This document shows, piece by piece, positions 12,340 to 22,299 of a DNA stretch of 64,000 bases. The translations under genes and the position numbers were made by a program. The notes under the pieces were generated by a model. It had not been told where the DNA came from. It did no database searches and was given only the letters and a program-made list of their open reading frames with translations. The first letter of the stretch is position 1. Each line of letters starts with the position of its first letter. The stretch comes from Cladocopium goreaui (taxonomy: Eukaryota; Sar; Dinophyceae; Suessiales; Symbiodiniaceae), in assembly GCA_947184155.2 (NCBI GenBank), contig CAMXCT020001473.1:37501-101500 (forward strand), written 5' to 3'.

Positions 12340-13290
12340 TCCTAGTTTTACTTCGCACTCCAGACTCCACACTCCACAGTTAACTCCACACTTCCCACTC
12401 CACACTTTACACTCCACATTCCACGCTCCACACTGCACACTGCGCACTTCACACTCCACACTTCACAGTCTCCACACTGCACACTTCACGCTCCACACTT
12501 CACAGTCTCCACACTTCACACTCTCCACTCCACACTTCACACTTCACACTCTCCACTCCACACTTCACACTCCACATTCCACACTCCACACTACACACTC
12601 AACACTCCACTCTGCACACTCCACACTCCAAACTTCACAATCTCCACACTTCACACTCTCCACACTCCACTCTCCACTCTCCACTCTCCACTCTCCACTC
12701 CAGTCACTCCGCACTCCACACTTCACACCTCACACTTCGCACTCTCCACTCCACACTTCACACTCCACGCTCCACACTCCACACACTCCACCCTTCACAC
12801 TTCACACTCCACACTTCACACTCTCCACTCTCCACTCCACACTTCACACTCCGCACTTCACACTCCACACTCAACACTACACACTTCCCACATCACACTA
12901 CACACTCTCCACTCCAGAAGTCGCACTCCACACTCCAAACTCCACACTTCACACTCAACACTCCACACTTCACACTCAACACCTTACACCCAAGCTCCAC
13001 ACGGCACACACTCCACACACTTCAGACTTCACACTTCGCACTCCACTTCACACTTCACACTCCACTTCACACTTCACACCCTACACTCAACACTCCACAC
13101 TTCACACTCCACACTCCACACTTCACACTCCATTTCACACTTTGCACCATCCACTCCACACGTCACACTTCACACTCCACACTTCACACTTCATACTTCA
13201 CACCCCACACTCACTCCACACTTCACACTTCACACTTCACACCTCACACTTCACACTTCACACTTCACACACCACTCTTCACACTCCACA
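12340..13290. repeat. CACACTTCACACTC minisatellite
   Basis: Nearly 1 kb of degenerate 7-bp (CACACTC/CACACTT) and 12-14-bp compound repeats. It runs directly into the 128-bp array, so the two share an edge. Confidence 0.9.
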
Positions 13291-13300
13291 GTTCACAATG

Positions 13301-13880
13301 CACTTTCACACGTCACAGCAAACCACCTTTTCTTACTTTCCCCATAGACAGCGGCGACGACGCCATTAGAGAGTCGCCAAGCAACTTTCGCTTGAGTGCC
13401 ACAAAGTCCCATGCCTGCCACGTGAAATGCACTTTCACACGTCACAACACATCACCTTTTCTCGCTTCCCCGTAGACACCGCGACGACGCGATTAGAGAC
13501 CCCAAAAACAAACTTTCGCTTGAGTGCCACAAAGTCCCATGCCTGCCACGTGAAATGCACTTTCACACGTCACAACACATCACCTTTTCTCACTTCCCCA
13601 TAGACACCGCGACGACGCGATTAGAGACCCCAAAAACAAACTTTCGCTTGAGTGCCACAAAGTCCCATGCCTGCCACGTGAAATGCACTTTCACACGTCA
13701 CAACACATCACCTTTTCTCGCTTCCCCGTAGACACCGCGACGACGCGATTAGAGACCCCAAAAACAAACTTTCGCTTGAGTGCCACAAAGTCCCATGCCT
13801 GCCACGTGAAATGCACTTTCACACGTCACAACACATCACCTTTTCTCACTTTCCCCATAGACAGTGGCGACGTTGCAATT
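13301..13880. repeat. 128-bp tandem array, five copies
   Basis: CACTTTCACACGTCAC starts at 13301, 13430, 13558, 13686 and 13814, a regular 128-bp period (129 for the first step). Each unit carries CGCGACGACGCGATTAGAGA and ATGCCTGCCACGTGAAATG. The inner units are almost identical while the first and last have diverged, which suggests expansion by unequal exchange. Confidence 0.95.
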
Positions 13881-13989
13881 AGAGCCCCGCGACACGAAAA
13901 CGACCGGCAAAACAGTCCACCACCCCCAGACCCCCAAGAAAGAAAACAAAAACCCTTCGCTACGCATTTGGAAAAGTCATGATGTCACC

Positions 13990-15770
13990 ATACGTCATTC
14001 TAGGTTCGAAGCCTTTCCTACTAAAGATATCTCACTTCCATTCACTTCCATTCACTTCGATTCACTTCCTGTCTTGACCAAAAACGGCATGGGAAATGAC
14101 CAGCACAACCACAAAATGTTGAGGATGTTGAGGAAGAACGTGCTACCGTAGCTACGGCCTTAGGTCCAGTGCGATGTCGACGATGTGTATACACTGTATA
14201 CACTTTCATTTCAGGCACTGCTTTTTAACATGTTTCAAGCAGCTTGTACAAGCATTGTACTCATGGCAGTTGGCGCTTGTCTGGTTTTCCCAGACTTTGC
14301 GAAACAAGAAGTGCATCAGGGTCGGCCTATTTATTGATTTCTGGATTTCATTCAATTGGAAAACTGTTGTCAACTAAAGATTGACAAGGGTGAAAAAATA
14401 GATCCTGTACGTCAGGATATTTGGGTCCAAAACATTGACATACTAAGAATCCTTGAGATGCTTCTCTCCAGTGCCCCAGACCCCTGACACGCCTGAAAAG
14501 CACGTCTCCTGCGAATGTTTGGATAGCTTGGCTGGGCGCACACAAAATCAGTCCCACCTCGTCCCTCTCTGAATGTCAACCAAGAAATGATATGGTTGCG
14601 AGTACTTTGACATTGGTTGATCATGGCACAAGACTGTTGGTTTCACAAGTTGTAATAGATCTACATGTCCTAGGAAGCTGCTGTGAAATATCTGTTCAGG
14701 TCTTGACAAACTGGTGACAAACTGTTCGACCGGTTCCTAGAAGAAAGAGCGCCCTGCTGCTGCAGCCCTCGACCTCACTGAGTGGGGCTTGCCGCAGCAA
14801 GAACGGATACATTCGGATTAGCATGGCGTATTTTGTCCTCACAAATTCATGACGACACATGGAAGAATTCTTAGACCGCCTAGGATACGTGAAACCAAAC
14901 CAACATCGACAATGAGTTAAATTGACCCTAAATGATGATAAGAATAGTTGATGAACTCGTCTTGTATTTTGACATGCACGAGTTCCAGCGCACTGCTTAC
15001 TGAAGAAATGAGCAAAAAAGATCAAATTACTTTCTTCGAGTGAGCCCCACCCTGACAATTATTCTGAAATAGTTTCTGAATGTTTCTGACATACCATCTG
15101 GAAATAATATATGGATATATATTCTGACATTCTATCTGACATACTTTCTGGGTCTTTCCGGCATTCATTCTGGCATTCTTTGTGGCATTTATTCTACAAA
15201 GATCTGGCGCTCGCGGTTGACGTCCAGTGCACACTGCGATCTGCCGCTCACCGTTGAGGTCTGGCAGTGCCCACATGTGCCCACTGAGATCTGGAGCTCG
15301 CAGCGATCCGAGGCTGCCAGAGAAGGAGGAAGGAAGGAGGAAGAATGAGACAACTCGGATGATTAGAGACCCTCACCTGGTGGGGAAAAGGAATAAGATG
15401 GAATAAGTATAGTAAAAAGAAAAACAAGTCCCAATATGTCACAACATGTCACAACATGTCACAACATGTCACAACTGCCCTGAGGCTGAAACTCAGCAAC
15501 TTCAGCTGCCGAGCCAAGCGCCCAGCGCGCTGCAAGCGAGTGACGATGCAATTCCGAGTCCGAGCGTCCAAAAGCAGACATAAAAATGTATATAATATGT
15601 TAAGACATGTGAAATCATATGAAAATATGAGGTGTTTGACATGTTGTACTGTGGAATTGGCTGGTGAGAAGCACTGCGCAGCGCTTCATGTTTCCCAAGA
15701 TTCACAGCGATTTGCAAGTACGAGGCTTTTCGAGGCAGAATGTGTCAAAGCAAAGTAGTCTTTTGAATTC
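13990..15770. other. Gene-poor spacer
   Basis: No supported gene. It holds a short array of 10-bp CATTCACTTC units (14035-14070), a loose TTCTGACAT repeat (15060-15185) and four copies of an 11-bp unit, ATGTCACAACA (15435-15475). Confidence 0.45.
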
Positions 15771-15772
15771 TT

Positions 15773-16075
15773 TTGAGGCTGTCGGAGGTCGGAGGCCAAA
15801 CTACAGTATATACAATTTTCGATTCGGGGAGCAAAGAATACTTTGGAGAAGCCGCTCTTCGCGCACTGCCTGATGCATTTCTTGATGACGCTCAAGCAAT
15901 CGCTGAACCTGCCCAGCCGGTGAAACGTGGTTCCAGCGCATGGTGCTTTGGGGGGGCAAGTCCGTCCACTTGGGCACAAGCTATAAACCTACGTAAAATT
16001 GACCAAATTCAATCCGGTCTGAACCAATCACACAGCCTTAGGTGGTATGGCATGAGATGGTATGAGTATGTATGA
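15773..16075 (+). CDS. Possible coding exon, unknown protein
   Basis: An open plus-strand frame encodes a compositionally normal, acidic and partly helical stretch, for example FGEAALRALPDAFLDDAQAI. Gene-like GC content ends near 15990. No domain is recognised. The boundaries are those of the open frame, not proven splice sites, and the frame is probably an isolated exon or a gene remnant. The minus strand is also partly open but looks less protein-like. Confidence 0.3.
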   Translation: MRLSEVGGQTTVYTIFDSGSKEYFGEAALRALPDAFLDDAQAIAEPAQPVKRGSSAWCFGGASPSTWAQAINLRKIDQIQSGLNQSHSLRWYGMRWYEYV

Positions 16076-16325
16076 GTATGTATGAGTGTAAGTACAAACA
16101 ATAATAATATATCAACATGCATAAATTTGCAATATACAATAAAATATACAATTTATTTAGTATAATAAGGTATAATTACATGTAATTACATTGTTGGCAT
16201 AGACTGCGTGTATATGTGTGATTATGTGTGTATATGATTGTATATGTGTGTATATGTGTGTATATGATTGTGCACATAGACAAGCAACATATCTACTTCA
16301 TTCTACTTCATTGTATACAGTGAGC

Positions 16326-16595
16326 ACACGGTGCCTACATTATATGCCTCGATACTTCGCTACGGCCCTCTGTCGCTGCTCCCATCCACACCTCGAGGCC
16401 ACTGACCCCCGCGGCACTGAACCAACTGGCACGGTCCATGTCTTCAAAGAGCAAGCGCTCTCGAACCTGCAAAGATCTGTAAAGTACGCACCGCGTACGC
16501 AACGCGTTGCTCAACGTGAAGCCCAGCTCTTGGGTGCTTCGGCGGTATTGCGCATTCTCGCACTCTGCATTTCGCTGAAATTAGAAGGCAATTGA
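16326..16595 (+). CDS. Possible 3' coding exon, unknown protein
   Basis: After a TGTATA repeat the plus strand stays open to a TGA at 16593-16595. It encodes a basic, Gln/Arg-rich helical stretch (for example VKYAPRTQRVAQREAQLLGA) ending in ISLKLEGN. The segment is GC-richer than its surroundings. The start given is only the edge of the GC-rich part. It lies 250 bp downstream of the other plus-strand candidate (15773-16075), so the two could be exons of one gene. No function can be assigned. Confidence 0.3.
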   Translation, partial: TRCLHYMPRYFATALCRCSHPHLEATDPRGTEPTGTVHVFKEQALSNLQRSVKYAPRTQRVAQREAQLLGASAVLRILALCISLKLEGN

Positions 16596-16599
16596 ATAT

Positions 16600-16665
16600 A
16601 GATTATATATTATAATTATATATATATATATGTGTATATATAATTGTATATATATATATATATCT
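16600..16665. repeat. AT dinucleotide tract
   Basis: Runs of TATATA with short interruptions. Confidence 0.85.
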
Positions 16666-16754
16666 ATCCGCCGACCCCGGCCGACGCAAGGGGGAGCGCG
16701 TAAGGGAAGAAGATGGAAGAAAAGGACTGGAGCAGCCAGCAGGCATGTTTGCCT

Positions 16755-16935
16755 CAGAGGCAGCAGCAGCAGCAGCAGCAGCAGCAACATTGAGCAAGAG
16801 GAACAGCAACAGCAACAACAACAACAACCACAACAACAACCAAAAAAAAAACAACAACAACAACAACAACAACCACAACAACCACAACAACCACAACAAC
16901 CACAACAACCACAACAACGACGACGACGACGACAA
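16755..16935. repeat. CAG/CAA trinucleotide tract
   Basis: CAG repeats change to CAA, ACAACC and CGA repeats. On the plus strand this gives a poly-Gln/Pro/Lys/Arg frame that stays open to 17163; on the minus strand it gives poly-Leu, poly-Cys or poly-Val frames. A second, shorter CAG cluster lies at 17100-17145. I do not call a gene because nothing outside the repeat supports one. Confidence 0.85.
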
Positions 16936-16951
16936 ACAATGACCCTTTGCC

Positions 16952-16973
16952 GGGGGACCCTGTTGGGTCCCCC
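16952..16973. other. GC-rich perfect hairpin
   Basis: GGGGGACCC and GGGTCCCCC are perfect complements with a 4-nt loop. A second inverted pair, CCCACCGGT (16975-16983) and ACCGGTGGG (17022-17030), follows directly. A structural or regulatory role is possible but unsupported. Confidence 0.6.
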
Positions 16974-17228
16974 TCCCACCGGTCACGTACGTCGATTCAT
17001 TGACTCCGGGGTTTTTGTTTTACCGGTGGGGGGTCCTTCCCGGAGTCTCCTCGAGGTACGTGGGGCTCCTTGGGTTGCCCTTCCCGCCCTGTTTTGGAGG
17101 CTTGCAGCACCAGCTCCAGCAGCACCACCACCAGCAGCAGCAGCAGGCCGAGTAGCTCAATAGCTCAACTCGGTTTGTTCCCGAGAGCGTCTGAGCGCAG
17201 GGTTCTTCCAATAGAGGGGGTCTGTATC

Positions 17229-17745
17229 TCACCTTCTCATCTTCTCACCTTCTCATCTTCACACCTTCTCATCTTCACATCTGCTCATCTTCACATCTGC
17301 TCATCTTCACATCTGCTCATCTTCACATCTTCTCTCATATCTGCTCATTTTCACATCTGCTCATCTTCATATCTTCTCTCACATCTTCTCTCACATCTGC
17401 TCATCTTCACATCTGCTCATCTTCATATCTTCTCTCACTTCTCATCTGCTCATCTTCACATCTGCTCATCTTTACATCTTCTCTCGCATCTGCTCATCTT
17501 CACATCTGCTCATGACATCTTCTCTCACATCTGCTCATCTTCACATCTGCTCATCTTCACATCTTCTCTCACATCTTCTCTCACAGCTTCTCTCACATCT
17601 CACATCTTCGCTCACATCTTCTCTCACATCTTCTCTCACATCTGCTCATGACATCTTCTCTCACATCTGCTTATCTTCACATCTGCTCATCTTCACACCT
17701 TCTCTCACATCTTCTCACCTTCACATCTTCTCTCCTTTCTCTCTC
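17229..17745. repeat. CTCATCTTCACATCTG minisatellite
   Basis: About thirty imperfect 16-bp units (CTCATCTTCACATCTG) mixed with CTCTCACATCTT variants. The 193-codon plus-strand open frame through it (17070-17651) is a repeat product. Confidence 0.9.
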
Positions 17746-17820
17746 CTTTTTCTCTCTCTCGCCTTCTTTATCTTTCTCTCTTTAGGCCGAGGGTGGTGCC
17801 GGCGGAGAGTCACGAAACGT

Positions 17821-18476
17821 CAACCCTTTCGCACGAAATGAGGGTCGATCGGCAAAAACTGAGGTAAAACTGCGATTTGACTTGTCCTGGAGCAACCCTT
17901 TCGCACGAAATGAGGGTCGATCGGCAAAAACTGAGGTAAAAGTGCGATTTTACTTGTCCGGAGCAACCCTTTCGCACGAAATGAGGGTCGATCGGCAAAA
18001 ACTGAGGTAAAAGTGCGATTTTACTTGTGCCGGAGCAACCCTTTCGCACGAAATGAGGGTCGATCGGCAAAAACTGAGGTAAAAGTGCGATTTTACTTGT
18101 GCTACGGCAACCTTTTCGCACGAAATGAGGGTCGATCGGCAAAAACTGAGGTAAAATTGCGATTTTACTTGTCCCGGAGCAACCCTTTCGCACGAAATGA
18201 GGGTCGAAAAAACCCTTGTCGGAGCAACCCTTTCGCACGAAATGAGGGTCGATCGGCAAAAACTGAGGAAAAATTGCGATTTTACTTGTCCCGGAGCAAC
18301 CCTTTCGCACGAAATGAGGGTCGATCGGCAAAAACTGAGGCAAAATTGCGATTTTACTTGCCCCGGAGCAACCCTTTCGCACGAAATGAGGGTCTATCGG
18401 CAAAAACTGAGGCAAAATTGCGATTTTACTTGCCCCGGAGCAACCCTTTCGCACGAAATGAGGGTCGATCGGCAAA
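17821..18476. repeat. 72-bp tandem array, ten units
   Basis: CAACCCTTTCGCACGAAATG begins at 17821, 17893, 17964, 18036, 18108, 18180, 18225, 18297, 18369 and 18441. The period is 72 bp apart from one 71-bp unit and one 45-bp truncated unit at 18180-18224. Since 72 is divisible by three, frames stay open on both strands (up to 293 codons on minus), and I regard these as spurious. The unit contains the palindromic core CGATCG. Confidence 0.95.
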
Positions 18477-18975
18477 GTGTAAAAGCGTCTGTGTGTAAAA
18501 GCCTCTGTGTGTAAATGTGTTTGTGTGTCAAAGCGTCTGTGTGTAAAAGTGTTTGTGTAAAAGCGTTTGTGTGTAAAAGCCTCTGTGTGTAAATGTGTTT
18601 GTGTGTCAAAGCGTCTGTGTGTAAAAAGCGTCTGTGTGTAAAAAGCGTCTGTGTGTAAAAGCATCTGTGTGTAAATGTGTTTGTGTGTCAAAGCGTCTGT
18701 GTGTAAAAAGTGTCTGTGTGTAAAAAGCGTCTGTGTGTAAAAGTGTCTGTGTGTAAAGGCGTCTGTGTGTAAAAGGGTCTGTGTGTAAAAGCGTCTGTGT
18801 GTAAAAGCAAAGCGTTTGTGTGTAAAAGCATCTGTGTGTAAAAGTGTTTGTATGTAAAAGCTTCTGTGTGTAAAAGCTTCTGTATGTAAAAGCTTCTGTG
18901 TGTAAAAGCTTCTGTGGGTAAAAGCTTTGTGTGTAAAAGCGTCAGTGTAAAAGCGTCTGTTTGTAAAAGTGTTTG
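18477..18975. repeat. 16-bp minisatellite (GTGTAAAAGCGTCTGT), copy 1
   Basis: About thirty imperfect 16-bp units. The array fuses directly to the 72-bp array on its left. The same array type returns at 21567-22050. Confidence 0.9.
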
Positions 18976-19110
18976 CGATGTAAACTATTGTCTTGCACTT
19001 CCCACTATCCTGTCTTGATACTCCTCTTCTCGACTGCCTATGACAGAGCTTTCATATATCGTTTCTAATATTGCGTCTCCATACTAACAAGAGAAGACCC
19101 TGCTCCCCCC
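18976..19110. repeat. Duplicated flank of the 16-bp array, copy 1
   Basis: The segment beginning GCGATGTAAACTATTGTCTT and running to ACAAGAGAAGACCCTGCTCC recurs at 22052-22186 with about ten differences. The array and its 3' flank were therefore duplicated together. Confidence 0.85.
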
Positions 19111-19403
19111 TGAACTGTCCGAGCAAACATGACTGTAAGCATTTCCAGAGCTTCTTTTGGTGGCCGTGGTGCTCGTCTTTGGAGATTTTGGAGGCCTGCT
19201 GCATGTTGTCATCAGTGTGTGGCAGGCATTCGATGTTTTGCAGCTAGCTTTTGGTAAAACCGCATGATTTTGCGAGTTTCAACTGCAAGCTTGTGTTCCG
19301 TTTGTTCGTCAAAGCATGAAGCTGGTCGGCGCAGCTATTGGTTCGAGATTTGTATCGCGCTTGGCGTCTATAAGGTGTTACTCTGGGTTCGCTGCAACCG
19401 GAT

Positions 19404-20009
19404 ATGTCCGGGAAGGTCCGAGAGTTGCAACAAGGCTTGACAGAGGGAGGAGTTGATCCCTTCCGGCGCCAGGTGCGCAAACTTGGGATCAATGCATTGA
19501 AGGCTTTAGCTTCTGAGCTGGGGATGTCAGTGTGTGGCAGTCATTCGATGTTTTGCACCGCATGATATTGCGCCAGGTGGCAAACTTGGGATCAATGCAT
19601 TGATCCCAAGTTTGCGCACCTGGCGCAAAATCATGCGGTTTTACCAAAAGCTACAAGTGAGGCGTTTGCTGCAATCCTGGCAGATGGGTCAATCGTGACT
19701 TGGGGCACACCAGACTCTGGTGGTGACAGCTCTGAAGTCCAAGATCAACTGAAGGGTGTCCAAGAGGTTCAAGCAAATTGGTACGCATTTGCTGCGATCC
19801 TGGCCGATGAGTCAGTCGTGACTTGGGGTTGTCCAGACTCTGGCGGTGACAGCTCTGACATTCAACATGAGCTCAAGGGTGTCCAGCAGGTTCAAGCAAC
19901 AAACTGTGCATTCGCTGCGATCCTGGCTGGTGGGTCCGTCCTGCCTTGGGGCTTTATAGACCTTTCCGGTTACCTGACACCGGTGAAACAAGCATTTGGA
20001 TACATGTAA
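19404..20009 (+). pseudogene. Broken RCC1-like (HERC/UVR8-type) repeat gene
   Basis: From 19566 to the TAA at 20007-20009 the plus strand encodes three units of about 50 residues with the core FAAILADGSIVTWG. In the first two units it is followed by PDSGGDSS and then LKGVQ..VQA. These repeats resemble RCC1 beta-propeller blades and are very common in Symbiodiniaceae proteins, usually annotated as HERC or UVR8-like. A full propeller has seven blades; here there are two and a partial third with a divergent C-terminus (SVLPWGFIDLSG). The frame continues upstream from an ATG at 19404 for 53 codons (MSGKVRELQQ...), interrupted by one in-frame TGA at 19563-19565 exactly where the 19557-19639 palindrome starts. 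I read this as a gene fragment damaged by inversion and duplication; a spliced 3' exon is the alternative. Confidence 0.65.
19557..19639. repeat. Palindrome inside the RCC1-like fragment
   Basis: Arms of about 40 bp meet at ATGCAT (19595-19600), as in GGGATCAATGCATTGATCCC, with outer ends ACCGCATGAT and ATCATGCGGT. Parts of both arms also occur nearby as separate copies (19239-19268 inverted, 19463-19498 direct). The palindrome therefore arose by local inverted duplication. Confidence 0.85.
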
Positions 20010-20029
20010 TCATATCATCGCAAAGACGA

Positions 20030-20310
20030 TTTGAAAATGAAGTGTATCAGCATGAGTCAACCAGAACTGTCTGAGACTTGTTGATGCACGCATCTTTGCG
20101 TGAGTCAAACAGCCCGGTCTGAGACTCCATCGAAGATCAATAAAGCTGTCAGATCCTTTTGCGCATATAGTTGTGACGGAACATCAATGAATGTGATCTG
20201 TCGCAGTCATTAGCCATAGTCCTTGAATGCTTTGCAGGTCCGCAGTGTTGGTCTGTGCAGCTAGGTTTGCATCGAGTCAGGGCCCTGGGATGGGATGGAT
20301 TACCTGTTGA
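20030..20310. repeat. Direct repeat downstream of RCC1-like fragment, copy 1
   Basis: GAAAATGAAGTGTATCAGCA through GGGCCCTGGGATGGGATGG recurs at 20707-20963. It includes GAAGATCAATAAAGCTG and the TTTTGCGCATATAGTTGT block. It may be a duplicated 3' UTR. Confidence 0.8.
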
Positions 20311-20706
20311 GTGGTAGTACCTGTTCATATTACATAGCATGGTAGTTGGATTTTACCCTTCTATTTTTTGCCTTCCACTCAAACCTCTTTGCATAATGCA
20401 ACCTATGTCTTTTCAAGGAATGTCCTATGTCCTCTGATGGTGTCAGCTATGTGACCGTGATTACAGGCGCGCGGATGAATGGAGCAGAGGACTTGACAGG
20501 TCGTTAATTGACTCTTTTAATGAAAGGCATAGTTTTACGTTCGTGAAAACTGAGATCCCAATCGGCAGTAGTCGGGATATCTTCAACACCACTTGTGATG
20601 CAATGTGGAAGATCTTGTAGCGTTCACAGAGATGCTGGACCTGAGGTCGTGTCCGTGGAGGTGCCCAGATAAAGATCAACCGCGGTAGCCACTGATGTCA
20701 ATTGAA

Positions 20707-20963
20707 TTTGAAAATGAAGTGCATCAGCATGAGTCAACCAGAACTGTCTGAGACTCGCTGATGCACGCATCTTTGATTGAGACATTCAGTTTCACCATAG
20801 CGCACCCTGTCTCACCATAGTGCATCCGCGTGAGTCAAGCAGAACGGGATAAGACTCTATCGAAGATGAATAAAGCTGCCGATTCCTTTTGCGCATATAG
20901 TTGTTGGTCTGTGCAACTAGGTTTGCATGGAGTCAGGGCCCTGGGATGGGATGGATTACATGG
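20707..20963. repeat. Direct repeat, copy 2
   Basis: Second copy of the 20030-20310 segment with substitutions and small indels. It lacks the middle part between ATAGTTGT and GGTCTGTGCA and carries an extra TTTCACCATAGCGCACC block. The spacer between the copies (20311-20706) has no supported gene. Confidence 0.8.
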
Positions 20964-21566
20964 ATAGGCAGGCTGCTACCACGAAGAGACAAATCGATAT
21001 ATTATATATTGAGATAGGAATAGCAATATGAAATAGAGATGGATGTATGAATGTTAATATATAGAGATGGATGTATGAGTGTTAAAATAAGAGTTTCAAT
21101 TCTAGTCACATGGATCCTAAACCCAAAAACCACACGGAAACGAGCACAAGGGCCATCCCATTATATCATATTGTAATACTGTGCTTCTCCCAGCCCAGAA
21201 ACGTTCGCCGCCTGCCAGGTCCGCCCGTTTATACTTCTTTTTGGGGAGATGGCAAAACACCTTGGTTGGGGGGGCCCAAAGCACATAGCCCTCATGACAT
21301 GTTTATACATGCTGGTTTCGAGTAAGATCATTTCCTTTCTTTTCCGGTTCACATGGAAATGGGACTTCACCACGCCACCCCATCGACACATGCACGCACG
21401 ATATAAGGTATACGTGCCCAGGCTCCTCCTCAGGTCTTATGACTTTCAATGGAGGTGATGGTGTACCATGGCCTTGCCATCAGCCATGGTACATCTATTG
21501 TCACTTCCTCCCAATTGAATCTATGATAACCTTTGGCCTGCAGGGCCAGTAACCCCGGTTCCCCCC
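20964..21566. other. Spacer without supported gene
   Basis: Includes two copies of ATAGAGATGGATGTATGA (21029-21080) and a short palindrome ACCATGGCC...CAGCCATGGT near 21465-21490. Short open frames only. Confidence 0.45.
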
Positions 21567-22186
21567 GTGTGTAAAAGTGTCTGTGTGTGTAAAAGCGTCT
21601 GTGTGTGTAAAAGTCTCTGTGTGTAAAAGCGTCTGTGTGTAAAAGCGCCTGTGTGTAAAAAGCGTCTGTGTGTAAAAGGGTCTACTTGTAAAAGCGTCTG
21701 TGTGTAAAAGTTTCTGTGCGTGTAAAAGCGTTTGTGTGTAAAAGTGTCTGTGTGTAAAAGCGTCTGTGTGTAAAAGCTTCTGTGTGTAAAAGTATCTGTG
21801 TGTAAAAGCTTTTGTGTGTAAAAGTGTCTGTGTGTAAACGTGTCTGTGTGTAAAAGTGTCTGTGTAAAAGCGTCTGTATGTAAAAGCGTCTGTGTGTAAA
21901 AGTTTCTGTGTGTAAAAACCTTTGTCTGTAAAAGCGTCTGTGTGTAAAAGCGTCTGTGTAAAACCTACTGTGTGTAAAAGTTTCTGTGTGTAAAAACTTT
22001 TGTGTGTAAAAGCTTTTGTGTGTAAAAGTGTATGTGTGTAAAAGTGTGTCTGCGATGCAAACTATTGTCTTGCACTTCTCACTATCCTGTCTTGATACTC
22101 CTCTTCTCGACTGCCTATAACACATCTTTCATATATCGTTTCTAATATTGCGTCTCCATACTAGCAAGAGAAGACCCTGCTCCTCT
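21567..22186. repeat. 16-bp minisatellite and flank, copy 2
   Basis: The 16-bp GTGTAAAAGCGTCTGT array (21567-22050) is followed by the same 135-bp flank as copy 1 (18976-19110). The minus-strand 147-codon frame is a repeat product. Confidence 0.9.
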
Positions 22187-22299
22187 ACGCTCTCGGGCCA
22201 TCCGTCGTCTAGTTTTTCTTGTTTGTACCAGAATCCAGAAGGGACGTCAAGCCTCGGGGCAACATGTTTTTGGAGGTCATTCCGTCCTTCAGTAGCAGG

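Noticed and set aside
16630-17163. 177-codon poly-Gln plus-strand frame
   Set aside because: Its length comes from CAG/CAA repeats. The remaining sequence shows no domain or splice partner.
17810-18691. 293-codon minus-strand repeat protein
   Set aside because: It follows the 72-bp array (a multiple of three) and then the 16-bp array, with no unique region at either end.
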